DNA of 64,000 nucleotides. It comes from Qipengyuania proteolytica. GTDB taxonomy: Bacteria > Pseudomonadota > Alphaproteobacteria > Sphingomonadales > Sphingomonadaceae. Made by a program: the position numbers and the translations under genes. Shown here one piece after another: positions 1 through 8,956 of this stretch. The notes under the pieces were generated by a model. That model did not search any database. It was not told the origin of the DNA and worked only from the letters and a program-made list of their open reading frames with translations. How positions within the stretch are numbered: position 1 is the first letter of the stretch; every line of letters starts with the position of its first letter. The stretch is taken from contig NZ_JAIGNN010000001.1 of the NCBI RefSeq assembly GCF_019711565.1, positions 1,762,535-1,826,534 of the forward strand, given 5' to 3'.

Positions 1-2
1 GC

Positions 3-1931
3 TTCGTGACGCGGCGGGCGGTCCAGAGCCTCGACGAGGCAGGCGAGGGCGAGCAGATCGTCGTCAAGCTGGAGGTCATCGAGCACCGCGGCGGGCGTTC
101 GCCGCGCGCGCCCTATCGGGTGCTGGCACAGGACGGCGTGGGCAACGTCCTCGCGCTGACCTACTTCGGTCGTGCCTCCTATACTGCGAAGAAGCAGCTC
201 CCCGTGGGTGAGACCCGCTGGGTCGCGGGAAAACTGGAGCGGTTCGGGGACATGCTCCAGATCGTTCATCCCGACCATGTGGTGGAAGAAGGCGGAGAGA
301 CACTGCAGCGCCTGTGCGAGCCGGTGTATCGGTTATCGGAGGGGCTGACCCAGCCAAAGGTGGCGGGCCTGATCGACCAATCGCTAACTCGCACGCCCGA
401 GCTTCCCGAATGGATCGAGCCGCGCCAGGTCGAGAAGGCCGCTTGGCCAGCCTGGCGCGATGCGTTGGTGCTGGCGCACAAGGGCGAGCACAAGGCCGCG
501 CGCGACCGGCTCGCCTATGACGAACTGCTCGCCAACAGCCTCGCGCTGATGCTGGTGCGCGCGGACAATCGCAAGCGCAAGGGGCAGGCCCTGCGCGGCG
601 ATGGCAGCTATCGCGGCAAGCTCGACCTGCCGTTCCCGCTGACCGGTGCCCAGAAAAGGTCGATAGCGGAGATCGAAGGCGACATGGCGCAGGAAGCGCC
701 GATGCTGCGCCTGCTCCAGGGCGACGTCGGTGCGGGCAAGACGGTGGTGGCGCTGGAAGCCATGCTGATCGCGGTCGAAGCGGGCGCTCAGGCTGCGACG
801 CTTGCACCCACCGAGATCCTAGCGCGCCAGCATTACGAAAGCCTGCGCCGCATGGCTGAGCCGACCGGAGCCAAGGTCGCGCTGCTGACCGGCCGCGACA
901 AGGGCAGGGCGCGGGAGGGCACTTTGATGGGGCTGCTCGACGGCAGCATCGACATCGTGGTCGGCACCCACGCAATTTTCCAGGACAAGGTCGCCTATAG
1001 AAATCTCGCGATGGTGGTGATCGACGAACAGCACCGCTTCGGGGTCGGCCAGCGCCTGATGCTGGCGAGCAAGGGCAAGCGCGCCCCACACGTCCTCGCC
1101 ATGACCGCAACGCCGATCCCGCGGACGCTGACGTTGGCGCAATATGGCGAGCTCGACGTGAGCAAGCTCGACGAGCTGCCGCCCGGTCGGCAGGCGATCG
1201 ATACCGTTGTCATGGGGCAGGACAGGATCGGCGCACTCGTCGACCGGCTCGCCGCGCAAATCGCCGAGGGGCGGCAGGCCTACTGGGTCTGCCCGATGGT
1301 CCGCGAGCTGGACGGGCCCGAAGAAATCGCCGCTGCTGAGGCACGCTATGCGACGCTCAAGGAGCGGTTCGGAAACGACGTCGTTCTGGTCCACGGCCAG
1401 CTCGCGCCAGAGATGAAGGATGCGGCGATGGAGCGGTTCGCCAGCGGCGATGCCAAGCTGCTGGTGGCCACTACGGTGATCGAAGTTGGGGTCGATGTAC
1501 CGAATGCGACGCTGATGGTGATCGAACAGGCCGAGCGCTTCGGTTTGGCGCAGTTGCATCAATTGCGGGGCCGTGTGGGGCGCGGAAGCGAGAAGAGTTT
1601 CTGCGTCCTGCTGCATGGGGAGGCGTTGTCCGAAACCGCTCAGGAGCGGCTCAAGCTGATGCGACAGACGCAGGACGGCTTCCTGCTCGCCGAAGAGGAT
1701 CTGCGTTTACGCGGCGGGGGCGAGCTGCTCGGCACCCGCCAGTCGGGCGACACGCCGTTCACAATCGCCACCCTCGAACAGATCACCGAACTCCTGCCCA
1801 AGGCCTATGACGATGCCCGCTTGCTGATGGAGCGCGACGGCGGCCTCGAAGGTCCGCGGGGAGAGGCGGCGCGGATCCTGCTCTATTTGTTCGAACGCGA
1901 TTATGGAGTGAAAACGCTGCGCGGAGGTTAG
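3..1931 (+). CDS. recG: ATP-dependent DNA helicase RecG, 5' end cut by window
   Basis: RecG remodels stalled forks and branch-migrates Holliday junctions. About 642 codons are visible and the frame is open to the window edge. Family members are near 690 residues, so roughly the first 50 residues (start of the wedge/OB domain) are missing. Numbering from the GTG at 6, Walker A GDVGAGKT lies at about 239-246. A DEQHRFG box, an MTATPIPRT motif and the C-terminal helicase lobe with QLRGRVGRG follow, all diagnostic of RecG. The GTG at 6 is therefore an internal codon. The gene ends 21 bases before the convergent ABC1 kinase gene. Confidence 0.93.
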   Translation, partial: FVTRRAVQSLDEAGEGEQIVVKLEVIEHRGGRSPRAPYRVLAQDGVGNVLALTYFGRASYTAKKQLPVGETRWVAGKLERFGDMLQIVHPDHVVEEGGETLQRLCEPVYRLSEGLTQPKVAGLIDQSLTRTPELPEWIEPRQVEKAAWPAWRDALVLAHKGEHKAARDRLAYDELLANSLALMLVRADNRKRKGQALRGDGSYRGKLDLPFPLTGAQKRSIAEIEGDMAQEAPMLRLLQGDVGAGKTVVALEAMLIAVEAGAQAATLAPTEILARQHYESLRRMAEPTGAKVALLTGRDKGRAREGTLMGLLDGSIDIVVGTHAIFQDKVAYRNLAMVVIDEQHRFGVGQRLMLASKGKRAPHVLAMTATPIPRTLTLAQYGELDVSKLDELPPGRQAIDTVVMGQDRIGALVDRLAAQIAEGRQAYWVCPMVRELDGPEEIAAAEARYATLKERFGNDVVLVHGQLAPEMKDAAMERFASGDAKLLVATTVIEVGVDVPNATLMVIEQAERFGLAQLHQLRGRVGRGSEKSFCVLLHGEALSETAQERLKLMRQTQDGFLLAEEDLRLRGGGELLGTRQSGDTPFTIATLEQITELLPKAYDDARLLMERDGGLEGPRGEAARILLYLFERDYGVKTLRGG

Positions 1932-1952
1932 GCGCATGCAAAGACGCCTGGC

Positions 1953-3293
1953 TCATTCCGTCCGCGCAAGCGTATCGGAAACGATCCGGCGAACATCGAC
2001 CCTGGCCTTGAGCCGCGCGCCGAGCAGCGCCGTCCCGCTGACCTTGCGCTGGACGAACAGCGTTTCCGCAGGGGGCAGGTGCCAGCTTTCCCGGTCATCG
2101 ATCAGCGGTGCCACCGTATCGCGGATTTCCGGCACGAAGGCCCGGTCGCCGAAGTCGAAACGGTCTTCGCTCGCCATTTCGCTCACGATGATGTCGATCA
2201 CGCGGGCGACCCGTTCGGGATGACGCGCGACAGCCTTGGCATTCAGAAATCCCGCCGCAACCGCTTCCTCGGTCACCCTCTGGCGATCTTCGTCGAGCCC
2301 GGCTTGGAGCAGCCGCCGATAGGATTGCGCGATCTCAGGCGAAACCGGGCGGGCGGCGCCGAAATCGAGCAGGACGATGCGTTCGTCAGCGGCACGGTAG
2401 CGGTAATTGGCGAAATTGGGATCGGTCTGCATAGTACCGAAATCGAACAGCTCGCGTGCGACCAGCTCGATAAGGTGGGTGAAGACACGGTCGCGGACCT
2501 CCTGCGGTTCCTCGGCCAAGCTCTCGATCGGGCGCCCTTCCTCGTAGCTCATCGCCAGCACGCGCTCGCGGGTCAGTTCGGTGTCCAGTGTCGGCACCAC
2601 GAAGCGTTCGTCGCCGGCCAGCAGTTCGGCATAGCCCTGCATCATCGCGCCTTCGCGCTGGTAATCGGCTTCTTCGTGCAGCTGCTGCTTTGCTGCCGAG
2701 AGCAGGGGCGCGATTTCGAGCTCTTTAGGCAGCAGTCCCGCAACCTTGAGCAGTGACGCGACGTTATCGACATCGGAATCGATGCTCTGCGCGATACCGG
2801 GATACTGGACCTTGATCGCGACAAGCCGGCCGTCGCTCGTCAGCGCACGATGCACCTGGCCGATCGAGGCGGCCGCGATCGGTCGCGGTTCGAACCGGCG
2901 GAACTGTCGCCGCCAATCCTTGCCCCATTCGGCGGTGAGCACCTTGTCGAGCTGGCGAGGCGGCATGAAGTTCGCCCGGTCGCGCAACCGGGCGAGGATG
3001 TCGGCCAGCTCGGGCGGCAGGAAATCGCCAGCGTCCATGGAAATCATCTGGCCCAGCTTCATCGCCGCGCCGCGCAGATGTGCGAGGCGATCGGCGAGCC
3101 GCTTGGCATTCCCGGGTGTAAGGATCAGCTGGTCGATGCTCGGCCGTTCGCCCGCCACCAGCCGCCGCGCGCCTTCGCTCACCATGCCTCCGGCCACGCC
3201 GCCGGCGAGGCGCGTGAATCCGGCGAGGCGCCCGGCCCGTGTCGAAGGTACGGAGCGGTGCCGTTCGCGCTTGCCGTCGATGTCGTCAGTCAT
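1953..3293 (-). CDS. ABC1/UbiB-family atypical kinase (AarF/ADCK-like)
   Basis: A 446-residue member of the ABC1/UbiB atypical kinase family, whose members support ubiquinone biosynthesis or lipid homeostasis. The family-specific KxGQ motif is present (KLGQMISMDAGDFLPPEL, about residue 77 onward). So is the alanine-rich loop that replaces the glycine-rich loop (PIAAASIGQVHRA). A catalytic-core LLDFGAARP motif (DFG-like) is in the C-terminal half. I see no hydrophobic tail like the C-terminal membrane segments of enterobacterial UbiB. The start overlaps the stop of the phosphatase gene upstream by 8 bases, so the two are probably co-transcribed. The substrate cannot be read from sequence. Confidence 0.88.
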   Translation of the reverse strand: MTDDIDGKRERHRSVPSTRAGRLAGFTRLAGGVAGGMVSEGARRLVAGERPSIDQLILTPGNAKRLADRLAHLRGAAMKLGQMISMDAGDFLPPELADILARLRDRANFMPPRQLDKVLTAEWGKDWRRQFRRFEPRPIAAASIGQVHRALTSDGRLVAIKVQYPGIAQSIDSDVDNVASLLKVAGLLPKELEIAPLLSAAKQQLHEEADYQREGAMMQGYAELLAGDERFVVPTLDTELTRERVLAMSYEEGRPIESLAEEPQEVRDRVFTHLIELVARELFDFGTMQTDPNFANYRYRAADERIVLLDFGAARPVSPEIAQSYRRLLQAGLDEDRQRVTEEAVAAGFLNAKAVARHPERVARVIDIIVSEMASEDRFDFGDRAFVPEIRDTVAPLIDDRESWHLPPAETLFVQRKVSGTALLGARLKARVDVRRIVSDTLARTE

Positions 3294-3759
3294 TGCGATC
3301 GATCAACACCGCAACCAGCGCTTTTGCTCCCGCCTCGACCTCCGACCATGTCTGGCGGAACCCGTCGGCGCCGCCGTAATAGGGATCGCCCACTTCGCGC
3401 CCCTCCTGCCCCGGCACCAGATCGAGCAGCATCGCCACGCGCGCCGTGCCGTCGCCAGGATCGCGGCGTGCAATGTTGGCCATGTTCGAACGGTCCATGC
3501 CGAGGATGAAGTCGAACCGGCGAAAGTCCTCTTCGACCAGCTGGCGGCCGCGATAGTGGTCGATTGCAATGCCTTGCCGGCGCGCCTCCGCGACGCTGCG
3601 CGGATCCGGAGGCTGGCCGACATGATAATCGGCCGTGCCTGCGCTATCGACGTGGACTTCGATCCCAGCCTCCTCCGCGGCGCGGCGGAACGCTGCTTCG
3701 GCAAGAGGGGAGCGGCAAATGTTGCCGAGGCAGACGAACAGGACGCGGGCAGTGGTCAT
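3286..3759 (-). CDS. Low molecular weight protein-tyrosine phosphatase
   Basis: A 157-residue cysteine phosphatase of the LMW-PTP family, cytoplasmic, removing phosphate from tyrosine residues. The P-loop CLGNICRS carries nucleophile Cys10 and Arg16 (CX5R). The general-acid Asp125 lies in the conserved DPYYGG loop near the C terminus, and the length is typical. It shares 8 bases with the ABC1 kinase gene downstream. Its target is unknown. LMW-PTPs often sit in exopolysaccharide loci, but no tyrosine kinase gene is nearby here. Confidence 0.93.
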   Translation of the reverse strand: MTTARVLFVCLGNICRSPLAEAAFRRAAEEAGIEVHVDSAGTADYHVGQPPDPRSVAEARRQGIAIDHYRGRQLVEEDFRRFDFILGMDRSNMANIARRDPGDGTARVAMLLDLVPGQEGREVGDPYYGGADGFRQTWSEVEAGAKALVAVLIDRND

Positions 3760-3845
3760 GCGCCAGACTTGGGCTCGCGGCGGGCGTGGTGCAAGCCTTG
3801 GGCTCTGCAGGGAATCTCCTCGAGGCCGCTAGCGCGGAGCGATCG

Positions 3846-3974
3846 TCACGTTACGCGATCGCCGGCATCCGCGACCGATTTCAGATCGTCGCCGAGCCCG
3901 CGCACGGTGTTGCACGCTGACAGCGACAATGCTCCGGCAGCGAGCAGCGAGACGAAGGAAAGTTTGCGAAACAT
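3846..3974 (-). CDS. Entericidin A/B-like small lipoprotein (42 aa)
   Basis: A short reading frame between the phosphatase gene and tRNA-Pro. It encodes 42 residues beginning MFRKLSFVSLLAAGALSLSA, followed by Cys21 in a lipobox (LSAC) and a tail CNTVRGLGDDLKSV typical of the EcnA/EcnB entericidin family. The mature lipoprotein would be about 22 residues and membrane-anchored. AAGGGA lies upstream of the ATG at a suitable distance. Entericidins are described as a toxin/antidote lipoprotein pair in enterobacteria. Single copies are common in alphaproteobacteria and their role there is unclear. Confidence 0.82.
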   Translation of the reverse strand: MFRKLSFVSLLAAGALSLSACNTVRGLGDDLKSVADAGDRVT

Positions 3975-4041
3975 GGTTGTCGATCCCTTGGAGTGGTTCC
4001 CGCAGGATGCACGCGCATCACTTGATCGACAATGAATGATA

Positions 4042-4118
4042 TGGTCGGGGAGAGAGGATTCGAACCTCCGGCCCCTGCCTCCCGAAGACAGTGCTCTACC
4101 AGGCTGAGCTACTCCCCG
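4042..4118 (-). tRNA. tRNA-Pro (anticodon CGG)
   Basis: A 77-base cloverleaf read on the minus strand, with CGGGGAG/CTCCCCG acceptor stem, D arm AGCTCAGCCTGGTAGAGC, anticodon arm CTGTC-TTCGGGA-GGCAG with anticodon CGG, a GGTTCGAATCC T arm and an encoded CCA. It decodes CCG. Confidence 0.97.
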
Positions 4119-4246
4119 ACCGGATGCTTGCGGGGCGGACCCCGCGAGGCAGAGGCGGCCCTATAGGTGTGGAATGCCATGCGCGCAAGCGGGCAATTCG
4201 GGCAAAATCATCCTAGGTAACGATTCCCTAGCAGAACGAGCCGCCC

Positions 4247-5173
4247 GTGTCCGAATCGCATCCCGAACAGCAATATCTCGACCTCATGCGGCGCATCTGG
4301 ACCGAAGGGGACGAGCGGCGCGATCGAACCGGCGTGGGGACGCGGTCCATCTTCGGTGCGACGCTGCGATTCGATCTGGCCGGCGGGGCGATGCCGCTGC
4401 TCACCACCAAGCGGGTCTACTGGAAAACCGCGACGCGCGAGATGCTGTGGTTCCTCACCGGTGACACCAACATCCGTCCGCTGGTGCTGCAAGGCGTGAA
4501 AATCTGGAACGAGTGGCCGCACGCCCGCTACGTCAAGGAAACCGGAGAGACCATCGCGCTCGACGATTTCGTGCAGCGGATCGCAGACGACGAGGGGTTT
4601 GCCGGGCGCTGGGGCGATCTCGGGCCTGTCTATGGCAAGCAATGGGTCGACTGGCCAACGTTTCGCTATCGCAAGGACGGACTTTACGAGCCGGGCGAGG
4701 GCATCAATCAGGTTGCCGAGGTGGTCGAATCGCTGCGCAGCAATCCGGGGAGCAGGCGGCACATCATCGAAGGCTGGAACGTCGCCGAGCTCGACCGGAT
4801 GGCCTTGCCGCCGTGCCACAAGACCTACCAGTTCCACGTTGCGGGCGACCGGCTCAATTGCCTGCTCTACCAGCGCAGTTGCGATGTCGCGCTGGGGCTG
4901 CCGTTCAACCTGTGGTCGGCCGCGCTCCTGGCGCGGATGATGGCGCAGCAGGTCGATCTCGAACCGGGGGAGCTGGTGTGGATGGGTGGCGACACGCATC
5001 TCTATCTCAACCACGAGCATCTCATCGAAGAGCAGCTCGCGCGGGAACCGCAGGGCCAGCCGACGCTTGCCATCTTGCGGCGTCCGGCGACGATTTTCGA
5101 CTATCGCATTGAGGATTTCGAGGTTCGGGACTACACGCCGCACGGGCCCATCAAGGCGCCCGTCGCCGTGTGA
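4247..5173 (+). CDS. thyA: Thymidylate synthase ThyA
   Basis: A 308-residue folate-dependent thymidylate synthase that methylates dUMP to dTMP with 5,10-methylene-THF. Catalytic Cys190 is in LPPCHKTYQF. RRDRTGVGT, LLTTKRVYWK, the dUMP-binding QRSCDVALGLPFN and DTHLYLNH are all present. The start is a GTG with only a weak Shine-Dalgarno sequence. The N-terminal QYLDLMRRIWTEG matches the family start, which supports this choice. No dihydrofolate reductase gene is adjacent. Confidence 0.96.
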   Translation: MSESHPEQQYLDLMRRIWTEGDERRDRTGVGTRSIFGATLRFDLAGGAMPLLTTKRVYWKTATREMLWFLTGDTNIRPLVLQGVKIWNEWPHARYVKETGETIALDDFVQRIADDEGFAGRWGDLGPVYGKQWVDWPTFRYRKDGLYEPGEGINQVAEVVESLRSNPGSRRHIIEGWNVAELDRMALPPCHKTYQFHVAGDRLNCLLYQRSCDVALGLPFNLWSAALLARMMAQQVDLEPGELVWMGGDTHLYLNHEHLIEEQLAREPQGQPTLAILRRPATIFDYRIEDFEVRDYTPHGPIKAPVAV

Positions 5174-5208
5174 TCCGGCTTGGTGAATTGCCTTAAGCTT
5201 GGCATCCC

Positions 5209-5237
5209 TTGACCATTTCGCGCGCGTGAAATAATAT
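5209..5237 (+). promoter_or_regulatory. Housekeeping-type promoter of the 2-oxoacid dehydrogenase operon
   Basis: TTGACC at 5209-5214 and TAATAT at 5232-5237 are separated by exactly 17 bases in the AT-rich gap between thyA and the E1alpha gene. The -10 box ends 37 bases before the ATG at 5275, and GGAGAGAG is just upstream of that ATG. Confidence 0.65.
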
Positions 5238-5274
5238 AACGCCTGCGCGTAAGATTGCGTCTGGGAGAGAGTTT

Positions 5275-6576
5275 ATGGCCGACAGGCCCGAAAGTGGTGC
5301 GGCGCAGGGCGAGAACCGCCCCAAGCTGTCGCTCCACGTACCCGAACCGAAGTTCCGGCCCGGCGACACGGTCAACTTCTCGCACCTGCAGATTCCCGAG
5401 GTCGGAACCGCGCCGCGCCCCGACGAGACCTGCGATCCGAAGGACATGCACGAACTCGCCTTCGGCCTGGTCCGCGTGCTCGGCGACGACAATCTGGCGC
5501 ATGGGGCGTGGGACCCAAAGCTCGATCCCGAGACCCTGCGCAAGATGCTCGGCCACATGGCCATGACCCGCGCCTTCGACGAGCGCATGTTTCGCGGCCA
5601 GCGGCAGGGCAAGACGAGCTTCTACATGAAGTGCACCGGCGAAGAGGCGACCAGCGTATCTGCCAGCATGGCGCTGGCGGCGGACGACATGGTCTTCCCG
5701 AGCTATCGCCAGCAGGGCATCCTGATCCAGCGCGGCTACCCCATGATCGAGATGATCAACCAGATCTACTCGAACAAGGGTGACAAGTTGAAGGGCCGCC
5801 AGCTGCCGATCATGTATTCGAGCCGCGAGCACAGCTTCTTCACCATCAGCGGCAATCTGGCGACGCAGACCCCGCAGGCGGTCGGCTGGGCGATGGCGAG
5901 CGCGATCAAGGGCGACAGCAGGATCGCTGCGACATGGGTGGGCGAGGGCAGCACCGCCGAGGGCGACTTCCATTCCGCCTGCACCTTCGCGACGGTATAC
6001 AATGCACCGGTTATCCTCAATGTTATCAACAATCAGTGGGCGATCAGCAGCTTCAGCGGTTTTGCCGGAGCCGAACGCACCACCTTTGCCGCCCGCGCGC
6101 TCGGCTATGGCCTCGCCGGCCTGCGGGTCGACGGCAATGATGCGCTCGCCTGCTATGCGGCAGAGCAATGGGCGGCCAACCGCGCCCGAGCGAATGCCGG
6201 TCCGACGCTGATCGAATTCTTCACCTATCGCGCCGAAGGCCATTCCACATCGGACGACCCGACCGGTTATCGCAGCGCGCAGGAGCGCACCGAATGGCCG
6301 CTGGGCGATCCGGTGACACGCCTCAAGGACCATCTCATCGCGCTGGGCGAATGGGACGAGGAGCGGCAGGAAAAAATGGATCTCGATGCTGCCGAGTTCG
6401 TCAAGAAGACGACCAAGGAGGCCGAGGCGAACGGCATCCTCGGTCATGGCCTGCATCACCCGTTCCGCACCATGTTCGAAGACGTGTTCGAAGAACTGCC
6501 CTGGCACCTCAAGGAACAGAGCGAGCAGGCGATCCGCGAACGCGAGACCAAATTCCCGGGAGGGCTGGACCTGTGA
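5275..6576 (+). CDS. bkdA: Branched-chain 2-oxoacid dehydrogenase E1 alpha subunit
   Basis: A 433-residue thiamine-diphosphate-dependent decarboxylase subunit that, with E1beta, decarboxylates 2-oxoacids from Val/Leu/Ile. The ThDP-Mg motif begins at GEGSTAEGDFHSA (about residue 222) and ends at NVINNQWAIS. The phosphorylation-loop-like RAEGHSTSDDPTGYR is present. The long N-terminal extension and YRQQGILIQRGYP favour BCKDH over the pyruvate enzyme. It overlaps the E1beta start by four bases (GTGA). Specificity is inferred from sequence features and not proven. Confidence 0.9.
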   Translation: MADRPESGAAQGENRPKLSLHVPEPKFRPGDTVNFSHLQIPEVGTAPRPDETCDPKDMHELAFGLVRVLGDDNLAHGAWDPKLDPETLRKMLGHMAMTRAFDERMFRGQRQGKTSFYMKCTGEEATSVSASMALAADDMVFPSYRQQGILIQRGYPMIEMINQIYSNKGDKLKGRQLPIMYSSREHSFFTISGNLATQTPQAVGWAMASAIKGDSRIAATWVGEGSTAEGDFHSACTFATVYNAPVILNVINNQWAISSFSGFAGAERTTFAARALGYGLAGLRVDGNDALACYAAEQWAANRARANAGPTLIEFFTYRAEGHSTSDDPTGYRSAQERTEWPLGDPVTRLKDHLIALGEWDEERQEKMDLDAAEFVKKTTKEAEANGILGHGLHHPFRTMFEDVFEELPWHLKEQSEQAIRERETKFPGGLDL

Positions 6577-7631
6577 GCACCGCGGTAAAGGACACGCCCG
6601 CTGTCGAAGCGGATAGCGAACGCCGCCTGAACATGATCGAAGCGATCAACGATGCGCTGGCCGTGTCGATGGAACGCGATCCCGATGTCGTCGTGATGGG
6701 CGAAGACGTCGGCTATTTCGGCGGCGTGTTTCGGTGCACGGCGGGACTGCAGGAAAAGTTCGGCAAGACCCGGGTGTTCGATACGCCGATTTCCGAATGC
6801 GGCATCATCGCCGTGGCGGTGGGCATGGGTGCTTATGGCTTGCGCCCGGTCCCCGAAATCCAGTTCGCCGATTACATTTACCCCGGCCTCGACCAGTTGA
6901 TCAGCGAGGCTGCGCGCCTGCGTTACAGGTCGGCGGGCGAATATATCGCGCCGATGACGGTGCGTTCGCCCTTTGGCGGCGGCATCTTCGGCGGGCAGAC
7001 TCACAGCCAGAGCCCGGAGGCGATCTTTACCCATGTGTCGGGCCTGAAGACGGTGATCCCTTCGACGCCCTACGATGCCAAGGGGCTGCTGATTTCCGCG
7101 ATCGAGGACAATGACCCGGTCATCTTCTTCGAACCGAAGCGCATCTACAACGGGCCGTTCTCGGGCTATTACGACAAGCCCGCGCAGCCCTGGAAGCGGT
7201 TCGACGAAAGCGTGGTCCCCGAAGGCCACTACACAATTCCGCTGGGCAAGGCGCGCCGCGTCACGGAAGGCAACGAACTCACCATCCTCGCCTACGGCAC
7301 GATGGTCCATGTCGTCGAGGCCGTCTGCCGTGAGAAGGGTGTCGAGGCCGACATTCTCGATTTGCGCACGCTCGTGCCGCTCGACATCGAAGCAATCGAA
7401 GCCTCGGTCGAACGGACGGGCCGCTGCCTGATCGTCCACGAGGCCACCCGCACGAGCGGTTTCGGCGCGGAACTGTCGGCGCTCGTGACCGAGCGCTGCT
7501 TCTACCATCTCGAAGCCCCGGTCGAACGCGTGACCGGCTTCGACACGCCCTATCCGCATAGCCTCGAGTGGGCCTACTTCCCCGGTCCCGTCCGTATCGG
7601 CGAGGCCCTCGACAAGATTCTGAAGGACTGA
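6573..7631 (+). CDS. bkdB: Branched-chain 2-oxoacid dehydrogenase E1 beta subunit
   Basis: A 352-residue E1beta subunit (transketolase pyrimidine-binding and C-terminal domains). GEDVGYFGGVFRCTAGL, DTPISECGIIAVAVGMGAYG and QFADYIYPG are diagnostic of BCKDH-type E1beta. The GTG start at 6573 overlaps the E1alpha stop as GTGA, which implies translational coupling. A longer open frame runs upstream but would lie inside the E1alpha gene, so I reject it. The E2 start follows five bases after the stop. Confidence 0.92.
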   Translation: MSTAVKDTPAVEADSERRLNMIEAINDALAVSMERDPDVVVMGEDVGYFGGVFRCTAGLQEKFGKTRVFDTPISECGIIAVAVGMGAYGLRPVPEIQFADYIYPGLDQLISEAARLRYRSAGEYIAPMTVRSPFGGGIFGGQTHSQSPEAIFTHVSGLKTVIPSTPYDAKGLLISAIEDNDPVIFFEPKRIYNGPFSGYYDKPAQPWKRFDESVVPEGHYTIPLGKARRVTEGNELTILAYGTMVHVVEAVCREKGVEADILDLRTLVPLDIEAIEASVERTGRCLIVHEATRTSGFGAELSALVTERCFYHLEAPVERVTGFDTPYPHSLEWAYFPGPVRIGEALDKILKD

Positions 7632-7636
7632 TCCCG

Positions 7637-8938
7637 ATGGCGAAATTCACCTTCAAAATGCCCGATATCGGCGAAGGCATCGCCGAGGCCGAGATCGTGC
7701 AGTGGCACAAGAAAGTGGGCGACACGGTCAACGAAGACGAGGAATTCGTCGACATGATGACCGACAAGGCGACCGTGCCGATGGAAAGCCCCGTCACGGG
7801 CAAGATCCTCGAAATCGCCGGCGGCGAGGGCGAGATGGTCTCGATCGGGTCGATGCTGGTCGTGATCGAGGTCGAGGGCGAAGTGCACGAAGACGTTGCC
7901 GACGAAAACGAAGCTGTCAGCGACGCGGCTCCGGCGCCGAAGGCTGAGGTGGTCGAGGAGCGGATCGAAGTCGAGACGTCCGACACCAGCGATGCGGACG
8001 ACGCTCTCGCAGCGGATCCCGAGCCCGCGCCGCTGCCCGCGCCGACGCCAGCGCCCGAACCTAAGCCGCACGCCAAGGTGCTGGCCACTCCGGCCGTGCG
8101 CAAGCGCGCGAAGGACCTCGGCATCGACCTTGCGCAGGTGAAGCCGGCCGAGGATGGCCGCATCCGCCACGGCGATCTCGACGCTTTTCTGTCCTACACC
8201 GGGGGCTATGGCGCCGCGGCAAAGACCCGCGGCGACGAGGAAATCAAGGTCATCGGCATGCGCCGCCGGATCGCCGAGAACATGGCGGCATCCAAGCGCA
8301 ACATCCCGCACTTCTCCTATGTCGAGGAGTGCGACGTCACTGCGCTGGAAGATCTGCGGGCGCAGCTCAACGCCAATCGCGGCGACAAGCCGAAGCTGAC
8401 CATCCTGCCGCTGCTGATCACCGCGATCTGCAAGACTCTGCCCGATTTCCCGATGATCAACGCCCGCTACGACGACGAGGCGGGTGTGGTGACGCGCTAC
8501 GGTTCGGTCAACATGGGCATGGCGGCGCAGACCGATGCCGGATTGATGGTCCCGGTGATCAAGGATGCGCAGGCGAAGAACCTGTGGCAGCTGGCGAACG
8601 AGATCACGCGGCTCGCGGAGGCGGCTCGCACCGGCAAGGCGAAGAGCGAGGAGATGCAGGGCGGCACCCTGACCGTGACGTCGCTCGGTCCGCTTGGCGG
8701 AGTGGCGACGACCCCGGTTATCAATCGCCCCGAAGTGGCGATCATCGGCCCCAACCGGATCATCGAGCGGCCTATGTACGTCACGGGTTCCGATGGCCAG
8801 GAGCGGATCGAGAAGCGCAAACTGATGAACATTTCGATTAGCTGCGATCATCGCGTGGTCGATGGCTGGGATGCGGCAAGCTTCATCCAGGCACTTAGGA
8901 AGCTGCTCGAGAGCCCGGCGCTGATCCTGGTCTCGTGA
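7637..8938 (+). CDS. bkdC: Dihydrolipoyl acyltransferase (E2) of branched-chain 2-oxoacid dehydrogenase
   Basis: A 433-residue E2 core subunit. In order: one lipoyl domain with the lipoylated lysine in DMMTDKATVPM (about residue 44), an Ala/Pro/Glu-rich linker, a peripheral subunit-binding domain (ATPAVRKRAKDLGIDLAQVK), and the acyltransferase domain ending with the HRVVDG active-site motif (about 403-408). It receives acyl groups from E1 and passes them to CoA. No E3 (lipoamide dehydrogenase) gene follows, so E3 must come from elsewhere in the genome. Confidence 0.93.
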   Translation: MAKFTFKMPDIGEGIAEAEIVQWHKKVGDTVNEDEEFVDMMTDKATVPMESPVTGKILEIAGGEGEMVSIGSMLVVIEVEGEVHEDVADENEAVSDAAPAPKAEVVEERIEVETSDTSDADDALAADPEPAPLPAPTPAPEPKPHAKVLATPAVRKRAKDLGIDLAQVKPAEDGRIRHGDLDAFLSYTGGYGAAAKTRGDEEIKVIGMRRRIAENMAASKRNIPHFSYVEECDVTALEDLRAQLNANRGDKPKLTILPLLITAICKTLPDFPMINARYDDEAGVVTRYGSVNMGMAAQTDAGLMVPVIKDAQAKNLWQLANEITRLAEAARTGKAKSEEMQGGTLTVTSLGPLGGVATTPVINRPEVAIIGPNRIIERPMYVTGSDGQERIEKRKLMNISISCDHRVVDGWDAASFIQALRKLLESPALILVS

Positions 8939-8956
8939 TGTGGTAGCCTGTCCTGC

